Source: Flavobacteriaceae bacterium GSB9
Lineage (GTDB): Bacteria > Bacteroidota > Bacteroidia > Flavobacteriales > Flavobacteriaceae
DNA: 64,000 nt
Assembly (NCBI GenBank): GCA_022749295.1
Contig: CP062007.1
Span: 2,294,001-2,358,000 of the forward strand
Reading direction: 5' to 3'
The notes under the pieces are model-generated. The model ran no database searches. It had not been told where the DNA came from and saw only the letters and a program-made list of their open reading frames with translations. This document shows, piece after piece, positions 19,345 to 27,493 of this stretch (the first letter of the stretch is position 1; each line of letters begins with the position of its first letter). The position numbers were made by a program, and so were the translations under genes.

Positions 19345-20214
19345 ATGAAATTAATATCTACAACTCAATTAGCTAAAATTAAAAGTATAGAAACCAAAGA
19401 TTTATTTAATCAACTAGCCAATAATGGATGGATTTATAAAAAAGACGATAAGTGGCAATTAACACAAGATGGCAGAGTAGCTGGAGGCGATACCAAATAC
19501 ACTCCTAAATACGGGGAATATGTCGTATGGCCATCAAATTTAGACTTAGACCAATCAATCAGCGCCAAAGAACTTTTGAATCCAACTAAAATTGGAGAGC
19601 ACTTTAAAATTTCTAATAGAAGAGTCAATTTGTACCTCTCCGAAATAGGTTGGATAAACAAGAATTTAGATGGTTGGAATGTAACAAAAGCTGGAGAAAA
19701 AAATGGAGGTCATCAAATGGAGTCAAAAAACGGAGTGCCCTATGCGCTTTGGGATGAAAGCATTTTGAATAATAAGCACTTGGTCAGAACAATAAAAATT
19801 GGAGAAGGTCATGAGGTTGAACAAATTTCTGAGTATTCCCAAACAGGTGATGAAGAAATGGATTTCCGCTTAAAAATTAAGGCAGAAAAAAGAACCTCTG
19901 ATGGCCATTATGTTAGAAGTAGAGCTGAACTTTTAATAGATAACTTCTTCTATAACAATGGAATCGTTCATGCCTATGAAAAAAAGCTAAATATTGATGA
20001 GGACATGTACTGTGACTTTTATTTGCCAGAAAATAAAATTTATGTAGAGTTTTGGGGTATGTCCGACCCTAAATATTTAGAACGAAAAAAGAGAAAACTC
20101 GAATTATACAGTAAGTATAATTTTATTTTAGTAGAACTGGATGATTCCGACCTTGAAAACTTAGACGAAAATTTGCAATCTAAATTAAGAAAGGTTGGTT
20201 TAGTGGTTCATTAA
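19345..20214 (+). CDS. Tandem winged-helix protein with C-terminal VSR-like nuclease domain
   Basis: 289 residues from the ATG at 19345; an upstream in-frame TTG at 19303 lies inside the DUF262 fragment and is unlikely. Two similar winged-helix modules are visible, each ending in a GWI-K-W-T-G pattern (~20-45 and ~95-120). The C-terminal ~110 residues look like a PD-(D/E)xK fold of the DUF559/VSR type: E in [11 protein letters not shown] in CDFYLPE, E in KIYVEFWG. Probably a sequence-specific nuclease of a defence island. I recall similar proteins mislabelled glycerol kinase. It sits between two DUF262 fragments. Confidence 0.6.
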   Translation: MKLISTTQLAKIKSIETKDLFNQLANNGWIYKKDDKWQLTQDGRVAGGDTKYTPKYGEYVVWPSNLDLDQSISAKELLNPTKIGEHFKISNRRVNLYLSEIGWINKNLDGWNVTKAGEKNGGHQMESKNGVPYALWDESILNNKHLVRTIKIGEGHEVEQISEYSQTGDEEMDFRLKIKAEKRTSDGHYVRSRAELLIDNFFYNNGIVHAYEKKLNIDEDMYCDFYLPENKIYVEFWGMSDPKYLERKKRKLELYSKYNFILVELDDSDLENLDENLQSKLRKVGLVVH

Positions 20215-20228
20215 AAAACATAAATATT

Positions 20229-20525
20229 ATGCAAACACAAAAATATTCGGTCAATCAACATCCCATAGAAACCCTATTATCTTGGGTAAAATCGGGCGAA
20301 ATAGCCATACCCGAAATACAGCGCCCTTTTGTTTGGAAATCAAGTAAGGTAAGAGATTTAATGGATTCCCTTTATAAAGGCTATCCCATAGGCTACATCA
20401 TTTCATGGCGTAACCATAATGTAAAATTAAAGGATGAGTCTATGTCAGAAGGCAAAAAGATTCTAATCGATGGGCAACAACGTATTACCGCTCTAAGAGC
20501 AGCTATTCTGGATGCGGAGGAATGA
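20229..20525 (+). pseudogene. Truncated DUF262 (GmrSD/ParB-like) protein
   Basis: Encodes the first 98 residues of a DUF262 protein: [11 protein letters not shown] near residue 27 and the family signature [12 protein letters not shown] near 80, then a stop. Intact DUF262 proteins (as in GmrSD type IV restriction and SspE-like enzymes) are several hundred residues long, so the NTPase/nickase body is missing. Either a pseudogene or a retained fragment. The following gene begins 24 bp later with unrelated sequence, marking the breakpoint. Confidence 0.65.
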
Positions 20526-20548
20526 GAAGATTTTAAATAACTATACTA

Positions 20549-22246
20549 ATGCCTATTAATAATCAAGCCAGTTTCAATCAAAGATTAATATCGTCTCACA
20601 TTCATGAGAGAGGAACAACTATTAATTTCGAAGTAACTATTGATTCTTCAGTCGTAAATTGGAATTTTAGAATAATCGAAGGTCTGGTTTTTAATAGACT
20701 TGTGAAAGTTAACCATGTTCACATAAACCATGGTTTAGTATTCAAAAATTGCACATTTAAATCCGGAATTGTTTTTAATGAGGTTTCAACTTCAGACTAT
20801 TCACAGACAACCAATCCTTATAACTGTTCCATTCTAATTTCTGATTGTAAGGGAGAGCATATATTCGTCGCTTACAAAAATAGATTGGAAAGGTCTTTTG
20901 TTGTAGATTCTAATTCAGAATTTGAACGAATAAAAATTGATACAGCAGTAATTGAGGGAGGTCTCAAAATCAAGGATAGTAATATTAAATCTATATTGGA
21001 TATTACAAGGGGTGATTTCGAACTTGAACTTCGTAATACCAATATAGGTGGTAATTTAAGGGTAGAAACTCTAAAAGGAGATGTTTCAATTATAAGGTGT
21101 GAGATAAAAGAATGGTGTAGATTTTGGAACGTTGAATGTCCAAATAACTTTACTTTTAATGATAATGTTTTCAATGGAACATTTAATATAGAGGCATCTA
21201 GAATTAAAGGCGTTTTCATCCACAGGGATGTATTTAATAAAAAATTAAAACTCGAAAACAGAGATTTAGTTGGTACAAACAAAGCAAATTGTGATGAAAT
21301 ATTTATTACTGAAGCAAAGTTTATTGAAGGAGCAGATTTTAATGGTTTGGGTTATCCTATTGATAAAATTACTTTAAGGTTATCACCTAGTTTTGAAGGT
21401 GTCCTTAATTTTGATAATTGGAGAGTTGATGATTTACAGGTGTCAGGCATAAATCAGAACCTCAAATTGCTGTTTAACAGAATGGTATTTAGGTTGGTTC
21501 TCTTCAATAATTTCACAAATTATGCTGACTTGAGTTTTGTAAAATGTTCTGCAACGGAAAATAGCTCGTTGAATTTCAGTAATTCCGATTTCGGTTCAGC
21601 AAGATTTAATGAATTTGATTTAGGCTCATTCGGTGTTATTAGAATTGATAATGTACAGTTAGATAGCATAAAAGCTTCAAATGTTAAATGGTTTGATAAT
21701 GATAAACTTGAAATAATATCTAATGTTTCAGAAGAAGATAAACAAAGAGGAATTCGTGAAATTTCTAAACAATTAAAATCCGCTTTATCCAAATCAGGCA
21801 ATGAAATTGACAGTCTTTTATTTAAGGCAAGGGAGATGCAAGCCTACCGAAACGAACTTAAAGAATATGGAGAAAATTATAAATGGACTGACAAGGTCAT
21901 AATGACGGTTAGCCGTACTAATAATTACGGGTTGAGTTGGTGGAAACCACTTTGGATTATTTCTTTAATTACACTTGGTTTTTATGTTATAATGCTTCCC
22001 ATATTTTCAGACCAAATAAATTATACAATGGCTAAAAGTATGGATGATATTTCACTAACATTGTCTGAGGTATGGAATAATTTTAATGTATTCTGGCAAA
22101 TGTTTAATCCAGCGAGAAAATTTTCTTCCACGTATGGAGAAATTGATAGTAGTTGGTTGCAGTTTTTAGACCTTTTCCACCGTGTTATACTGGGTATATT
22201 TATTTATCAAATTATTAAAGGTTTTAGAAGATTAAGTTCAAAATAA
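20549..22246 (+). CDS. Beta-helix (pentapeptide-like) protein with two C-terminal membrane helices
   Basis: 565 residues. Residues ~20-390 are a long series of short beta strands with F/L/I at regular spacing (FNxxxF, xxLxFxN), typical of degenerate pentapeptide or right-handed beta-helix repeats. A charged helical segment (KAREMQAYRNELKE, ~430) follows, then two membrane helices near 470-493 and 535-557. I recall a widespread but uncharacterised bacterial group with this layout. It could be a membrane effector of the island; no enzyme motif is visible. Confidence 0.6.
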   Translation: MPINNQASFNQRLISSHIHERGTTINFEVTIDSSVVNWNFRIIEGLVFNRLVKVNHVHINHGLVFKNCTFKSGIVFNEVSTSDYSQTTNPYNCSILISDCKGEHIFVAYKNRLERSFVVDSNSEFERIKIDTAVIEGGLKIKDSNIKSILDITRGDFELELRNTNIGGNLRVETLKGDVSIIRCEIKEWCRFWNVECPNNFTFNDNVFNGTFNIEASRIKGVFIHRDVFNKKLKLENRDLVGTNKANCDEIFITEAKFIEGADFNGLGYPIDKITLRLSPSFEGVLNFDNWRVDDLQVSGINQNLKLLFNRMVFRLVLFNNFTNYADLSFVKCSATENSSLNFSNSDFGSARFNEFDLGSFGVIRIDNVQLDSIKASNVKWFDNDKLEIISNVSEEDKQRGIREISKQLKSALSKSGNEIDSLLFKAREMQAYRNELKEYGENYKWTDKVIMTVSRTNNYGLSWWKPLWIISLITLGFYVIMLPIFSDQINYTMAKSMDDISLTLSEVWNNFNVFWQMFNPARKFSSTYGEIDSSWLQFLDLFHRVILGIFIYQIIKGFRRLSSK

Positions 22247-22303
22247 GAAATGAGAACATGAAGTATAACAACATATAACTCGAATTATTAAAATAAAAAT
22301 ATC

Positions 22304-22525
22304 ATGGCAGTACTCGGTAAAATTATTAAAGAAAAAATTGATAGAATTAGTATCAGACAAGGAGATGTAGTTGCAGATGTAATTATAGAAAAACACTGGA
22401 TGCAGTTAAGAACCTATGCCTTCGGAGACCTTGATAGAAGCCGGGGTGCCAAACAAAACATTCAATTTGATAGAGATAAGGCCATAGAACTAAGAAATTT
22501 GTTAGACGAATTTATAAATCAATAA
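22304..22525 (+). CDS. Small protein, possibly PC4-like ssDNA-binding
   Basis: 73 residues starting MAVLGKIIKEKIDRISIRQG. The pattern is four strands and a C-terminal helix (WMQLRTYAFGD, then GAKQNIQFDRDKAIELRNLLDEFI), resembling the PC4-type single-strand DNA-binding fold. That is a fold guess from the strand/helix order. It is first in a run with the 529- and 845-residue genes (39-bp gap, then zero gap). Confidence 0.55.
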   Translation: MAVLGKIIKEKIDRISIRQGDVVADVIIEKHWMQLRTYAFGDLDRSRGAKQNIQFDRDKAIELRNLLDEFINQ

Positions 22526-22564
22526 TTCCAAATATTTAATAGCAGACTTTTATTTTAGATAATT

Positions 22565-24154
22565 ATGTATAGCATCGCTTCCTATAAAATCCCTTTCTGG
22601 GCAGAAAATAGCGGTTTCATGACAGGCCGTGATGCCTTGGGAATACAAAATAGTTCCATTACTACTTATGGAAGATTACTCCCGGGGTTAACCAACTTAA
22701 CGCAACGATTGAGATACTATGGTTTCTATATGTGGATTATTCGAGAATTTTATAAAGCCAATGAAGGTAGAACAGATTTCACCCATAGAGAACATTATAA
22801 CTTTATTCGAAGAGGAGAGCTAATTATAGCTTTTATAATGCGAAATAAGGCTCCTGAGGTAAAAAGTGTAATAGGAAGCAAATTTACAGGAGAAAATGAA
22901 TCCGAAATAGTTGAAAAGGGGTATTATGACATTCACTTAGGCGCCGATAAGCTAAAAGACACAAAAAAAGGGTCTGTTTATTGGGATTTTAGGTCCGGTG
23001 CGCTGGGTCAGTATTATGCAGGGGCTTTGTCCACACTCAATCTAATCAATACTGAAGGCCAATTTTTTCATTTGGAAAAGAAAGGAAAATTACTCGCAGA
23101 TGATTATGCCAATTCAATAGATAAATTACAGCAAAAAAGGTTTTTAGATGTAATAGAAAGTGGAAGGCTGTATTTAAACGACATAGATAATCTTGAAGAT
23201 TTTAGAATAGACAAAATAGTTCCTGAAACAAAAGAATGGAATTATTACTTACATATTCTGTTAAAAGACGATGGTGAAGGAATAGAAGACATAAAAGGCA
23301 ATAAGTCTTATATGCGAAGAGAAAGTATAAAATTATTGCTGAATTATTTCAATTCAGAAATTGATGAATATGATGAGCGGAGTTTTATTCTTTATCAATT
23401 TATATCTCATAAGAAAATTGATAAGGTAGATGCGTCATTTGGATGGTATTATTATTATTTAAATGAAGCTTTCCATATAGCGTTAGAATCAATTTTCTGG
23501 TCAATTTTAGTACAACTTGATGGTCGTCCAAGGGAGATTGAAAGTTTTATAGACGAAATTACAATGAAAACAATTGATTTGTGCCATCAAGAACTTGGAA
23601 TTAACAAGGATGAAAAATTAAAAGAAATCATTGAAAAAATTCCTTTTAGTAATTCCACTCAAATTAGCAGCCACTTACAGGAATTACTTGAATTATCTAA
23701 AAACTCAAGCCATGCGCCAAAATCAATGTTCAAGGCTTTTGTATTTATTTTAGCAATTTATAAATCTATCCCTTCTGAAGAGAAGGAAAGCATACTAGAA
23801 TTCGAAAAGCAATACAGCATTCTTGGCCAAAAAGGAAGAATTTCTGAAAATCTAAAGATTTTTGTTGAGGTTTGTCTTTCAAATGAATTTAATGAATTCA
23901 TTAAGAAGAGTATTCAACAAATTATAAATGGCCATATAAATACAGCCTATCGCAAAATGGGTAATGGCGAGAGCAATCTGTTAAAATTTATTATTGAGGA
24001 TGGAATCATCTCACATATCCAAACCATGAAACCTCAACACACGTCACCAAGATTGAATTCAATTACCAATTTTTTACATGATTTATCTCTTGTAAATCAA
24101 GAAAATAAATTAACATCACTCGGAAAAAAACAACTAAAAATTCTTTCGAATTAA
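22565..24154 (+). CDS. Unknown 529-residue protein, middle gene of candidate defence operon
   Basis: Soluble, mostly helical, no signal peptide. The N-terminus (YKIPFWAENSGFMTGRDALG) and LTQRLRYYGFYMWI near residue 45 look conserved, but no known catalytic motif can be seen. The stop codon is immediately followed by the ATG of the phospholipase D-like gene, so the two products are probably made together and may form a complex. I do not recognise the family. Confidence 0.6.
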   Translation: MYSIASYKIPFWAENSGFMTGRDALGIQNSSITTYGRLLPGLTNLTQRLRYYGFYMWIIREFYKANEGRTDFTHREHYNFIRRGELIIAFIMRNKAPEVKSVIGSKFTGENESEIVEKGYYDIHLGADKLKDTKKGSVYWDFRSGALGQYYAGALSTLNLINTEGQFFHLEKKGKLLADDYANSIDKLQQKRFLDVIESGRLYLNDIDNLEDFRIDKIVPETKEWNYYLHILLKDDGEGIEDIKGNKSYMRRESIKLLLNYFNSEIDEYDERSFILYQFISHKKIDKVDASFGWYYYYLNEAFHIALESIFWSILVQLDGRPREIESFIDEITMKTIDLCHQELGINKDEKLKEIIEKIPFSNSTQISSHLQELLELSKNSSHAPKSMFKAFVFILAIYKSIPSEEKESILEFEKQYSILGQKGRISENLKIFVEVCLSNEFNEFIKKSIQQIINGHINTAYRKMGNGESNLLKFIIEDGIISHIQTMKPQHTSPRLNSITNFLHDLSLVNQENKLTSLGKKQLKILSN

Positions 24155-26692
24155 ATGGTTGAGCTAAAGCTATATCATGAAATTCCAGGGGGTCGAAATA
24201 AATTTCATTCTGCAATCTTAACGACCTACTCATTCAATTTCCATCATTTTGAATATCAAGTATTAAAAACCCTAAAACATAAATCAATATATAACATTGG
24301 TGTCTTAGTAGACTCTACAATGCTCGATAATGTTTTGGGGGCATCTTCTGCTGGATTAAAACAACTAACAGAAACGTATTCTATTAATGGCGTTTATGCC
24401 AGAGGTGCATTTCATCCCAAAATTAATTTCTTTATTGGCGATAATCATTTAATGATGGTTTTTGGTTCCGGAAACATTACGGCTGGCGGACATGGAAAAA
24501 ACCATGAAACGTTTTCTGCTCTATTTGCAGATTCATCAGAGAGTCCTCTTTTGCCAATTTTAAATGAAGGCTGGGAATATCTCATCAAGCTCGCAGATAA
24601 TTTGGAGGGTTACTCGGGTTTGCGAATTAAAAAGGTAATCCCCAGAAACTGCACCTTAATTAAACCTTTTCAATCTGAAAAGCACAAATTTCATAAGGTT
24701 GATGAAGACACAGAATTGGCGTTACTTTATAACGAAGATTCTTCAATATTAAATCAATTACTTGCATTAATACCAGCCAATGAAATAGATAATATTACCA
24801 TAGTGTCTCCTTATTATGATGAAGACGGGACATTCCTTAAATCGATACTTGAGGAATATTCAAAAAGCAGAGTAGATGTGTATTTACCAAAAGAAAATGG
24901 GTTACCTCCTACTAAAATGACTGAGGATAAAAGAATAAAATTTTATCAATGGGAAAATACAAATAGGGGGGAAAAAACCATCAATGCATCTGAGGGGTAT
25001 ATTAGAAAATTGCATAGCAAGCTTTTCTTCTTTAAAGGGAAAAATTATAATTACTGTTTGGTTGGCAGTGCAAATGCAACAAAGGCAGCCTTTGGCACAA
25101 GGGATATAAGAGGCATAAATGAAGAGTTTGGCATGCTATATAAATCCTCAAAAACTAATTATTTAAATAATCTTGGGATAACAGGAAAAAAAGAAGTTCT
25201 AGACCCGAGTACTTTAACAAGAGACAAATATTTAGTCAATACCGCTCCAATAACTGAAAAATATCAAAAATCCGTTAAAATTGAAAGCTGCGATTTAGAT
25301 GGATTAACTTTAAAATGCTTTTTTACTTTTTCCAGTAATATTGATAATCTCTACATATGCTTTTATAATGATATAGGAGAAGAGCTTTCAAAATTCAATC
25401 AAATAATAACTTTAACAGAAAAATTACAAATAAGAGTAGCAAAAGACTTTCTGTTATATAGTCCTGCCTATGTTTTGTTAAAGGACCAAAACGAAAGGAT
25501 TATCTCCAACAAACAAGTAATAAATAACATTGCAAAGCTTTTCAATACTGACCCATCTAAAGAAAATAGAGCAATTAGAAGTATGAGAAGTGCCTTGGAA
25601 ATGGGGAAATTAAATGAATATAGCCTATTGGGATATTTAAATGAATTAAGCGCAGGAAACAATTACCATAAAGATAAAACTAATACATATTCTGTTTCTC
25701 AAGAAGAAAAATTAGAAGCCCATAGTGAAATGACTTTTGAGGAAGCCATGATGGCTTCAAAACACAAGGATAAAAATCAACAACTATCTACAAAACATTA
25801 TACCGTTCAGTTTTGGCAAACTATTTCAATGTTTTATAAAGAAAAACTGGAAATAGAACAAGAAGAGTTGAACGATGAGGAAGAAGAGGCTGATGCCACC
25901 GAAAGTAATGAAAGGAAAGTTGCTGATGATAAAGAAAAAGATATTTCCATTAGTCAAAAAGCAGAATTAAAAAGAATCCCCGAATCTACAGAAACACAAG
26001 CTAATTACTTTATCAAGTCACTAAACATTATTTCCCGAGATAGTGAAATTGAAATAAATGAGGTATTACTATGTCAATTTCTCTTAATATCACAAATCAT
26101 CACAGCGGTTCATATATTCAAGTCTTATGATTTGCCATATGATGAAAAAAGAAAAATGTACAAGTTTTACACTCCTGAAGAGTGGAAGAAAATTTTACAG
26201 GACAAGTATCATGGCTTAATGCAAGACATATTGGTAACCTTTGCTAAAACAATTATAAATTTATCCATAACTACACCAGAGGATGACCATAGAGCCCGAA
26301 ATTTAAATTCATACAAACAAGAAGTTCTTACTTTTATTTTTTTATATCATTATTTCATTAATAGAAATGTGGAAAGTCCACATTCAGAAATTTCAGATTT
26401 AGCTTGTTTAAACATACTTTACAAATTGGGGCTTCCCGATAATGATGGTTTTAAAGAGTATATCGAAAATTCCTTTAAACCCATAGCAGAAAAAAAATAT
26501 GATGCTTATGCTGTATCTAAATTGAAATCAAGAATTGAAAATTTAATGAATGAAGTTAATGACAAAACAAAATACTTTTACCATAAGCATTATGGAGTAT
26601 GCCATATAATAAGAAAAGACTCTAAGAAAGTATTTTTTAAATCAATAATGGACGAGTACGGAATCTTCAATCTAAACTTAAAAGATTTATAA
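24155..26692 (+). CDS. Phospholipase D-like nuclease, large
   Basis: 845 residues with two PLD-type half-sites: FHPKINFFIGD followed by VFGSGNITAGG (~85-112) and LHSKLFFFKG followed by VGSANATKAAFG (~285-310). Each gives the HxK plus downstream GSxN arrangement of the PLD superfamily. A very acidic linker (~565-605) leads to a helical C-terminal ~240 residues. No helicase or NTPase motif is visible, unlike DISARM DrmC-type or helicase-PLD systems that I know. PLD-fold proteins in defence loci are generally nucleases. Third gene of the operon starting at 22304. Confidence 0.65.
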   Translation: MVELKLYHEIPGGRNKFHSAILTTYSFNFHHFEYQVLKTLKHKSIYNIGVLVDSTMLDNVLGASSAGLKQLTETYSINGVYARGAFHPKINFFIGDNHLMMVFGSGNITAGGHGKNHETFSALFADSSESPLLPILNEGWEYLIKLADNLEGYSGLRIKKVIPRNCTLIKPFQSEKHKFHKVDEDTELALLYNEDSSILNQLLALIPANEIDNITIVSPYYDEDGTFLKSILEEYSKSRVDVYLPKENGLPPTKMTEDKRIKFYQWENTNRGEKTINASEGYIRKLHSKLFFFKGKNYNYCLVGSANATKAAFGTRDIRGINEEFGMLYKSSKTNYLNNLGITGKKEVLDPSTLTRDKYLVNTAPITEKYQKSVKIESCDLDGLTLKCFFTFSSNIDNLYICFYNDIGEELSKFNQIITLTEKLQIRVAKDFLLYSPAYVLLKDQNERIISNKQVINNIAKLFNTDPSKENRAIRSMRSALEMGKLNEYSLLGYLNELSAGNNYHKDKTNTYSVSQEEKLEAHSEMTFEEAMMASKHKDKNQQLSTKHYTVQFWQTISMFYKEKLEIEQEELNDEEEEADATESNERKVADDKEKDISISQKAELKRIPESTETQANYFIKSLNIISRDSEIEINEVLLCQFLLISQIITAVHIFKSYDLPYDEKRKMYKFYTPEEWKKILQDKYHGLMQDILVTFAKTIINLSITTPEDDHRARNLNSYKQEVLTFIFLYHYFINRNVESPHSEISDLACLNILYKLGLPDNDGFKEYIENSFKPIAEKKYDAYAVSKLKSRIENLMNEVNDKTKYFYHKHYGVCHIIRKDSKKVFFKSIMDEYGIFNLNLKDL

Positions 26693-26901
26693 GTTTCGTT
26701 AAGTTTTTAATTATTGGTATATACCTTGAAATTAAGAAAGATGTGTACGTGCGGCAGGAGCGTCAAGTGATACGGGGGCGGTTTTTTTTTGTTTTTCTTT
26801 GAATTAATTCGTAATATCAATTATCCATTTACTTGAATATTTATTCCAGTTTTTAAAAGAATAAAATAAACTTACCGTACATAAATCGTACAATTATTAA
26901 A
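26693..26901. other. Gene-free region left of the integrated element
   Basis: Mostly AT-rich and without a convincing frame. At 26744-26780 there is a conspicuous GC-rich block (around GTGCGGCAGGAGCGTC and ACGGGGGCGG) ending in a run of nine Ts, unlike its surroundings. It could be a terminator remnant, an old gene tail or a repeat copy. Confidence 0.4.
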
Positions 26902-26943
26902 TAAAAAAATCCGTAACTACTTAATTGTTAAGTTATTACGGAT
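26902..26943 (-). terminator. Original terminator of the tRNA gene, now left of attL
   Basis: On the minus strand ATCCGTAATAACTTAA pairs imperfectly with TTAAGTAGTTACGGAT and is followed by seven Ts. It lies just beyond the displaced tRNA 3' part, as expected for the terminator that served the tRNA before integration. Confidence 0.7.
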
Positions 26944-26950
26944 ATTTTAT

Positions 26951-27004
26951 GTGGTCCCACCTGGGCTCGAACCAGGGACTTTCTGATTATGAGTCAGATA
27001 CTCT
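26951..27004 (-). repeat. attL: displaced 3' part of the tRNA gene
   Basis: 54 bp identical to 41942-41995, covering the tRNA 3' end, T arm, variable region and the whole anticodon arm; identity ends in the region leading to the D arm. The 5' part is missing, so this copy is not a functional tRNA. Confidence 0.9.
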
Positions 27005-27056
27005 TAGCTTTATATGGCTTGTTATTATTGACTTTATCCAATATTGCTTTTTAACG

Positions 27057-27075
27057 TGCAAGTTATATGCAAGTT
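27057..27075 (+). repeat. Left copy of terminal 19-bp repeat (recombinase arm-site candidate)
   Basis: TGCAAGTTATATGCAAGTT, itself two GCAAGTT units 11 bp apart, occurs here and again at 41777-41795 in the same orientation. One helical turn between units and a position just inside each att core fit integrase or excisionase binding sites. Confidence 0.65.
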
Positions 27076-27130
27076 TTAGCAGTTATTAAAGAACTTATTG
27101 TCTCAAATATAGCAATAATAAAATTTATTC

Positions 27131-27463
27131 TTATACTAAATCATCTTGATATAAAATCAATCCAATAACAACTTCGCCATCAACTTCTGTTTCATCAATT
27201 CTAACATCGTTTGACATCACATTGAAATCATTTTTATAGAACTCTGTGTCTAGCTGGTAATCATCCATTTTTATTTGAAACTGAACATATGGACAACAAT
27301 CATCCCAATTAAAGTATCCCTTAACAACAACTTCTGTTCTTTGGTTTACTGGATACTCATTATCATATATCTTATTGTTAATTTCATCAATGAAATTAAC
27401 TTTATTACCGTTAAATGCATCTACTATCATTCGTTGCAGTTTTTCTTTTTTTAAATCAATCAT
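27131..27463 (-). CDS. Hypothetical protein near the element's left end
   Basis: 110 residues, acidic, with alternating strands (EVVVKGYFNWDDCCPYVQFQ) and a C-terminus EVVIGLILYQDDLV. No known motif. It lies 30 bp downstream of the replication gene on the same strand, so probably in its transcript and involved in element biology. Not recognised. Confidence 0.6.
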   Translation of the reverse strand: MIDLKKEKLQRMIVDAFNGNKVNFIDEINNKIYDNEYPVNQRTEVVVKGYFNWDDCCPYVQFQIKMDDYQLDTEFYKNDFNVMSNDVRIDETEVDGEVVIGLILYQDDLV

Positions 27464-27493
27464 TTTTTTTATTAATTAAAGTATGAAGGTCAA

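Noticed and set aside
26951-27004. A second tRNA gene
   Set aside because: Only the 3' part and anticodon arm are present; the 5' acceptor strand and D arm are missing, so it is an att repeat, not a functional tRNA.
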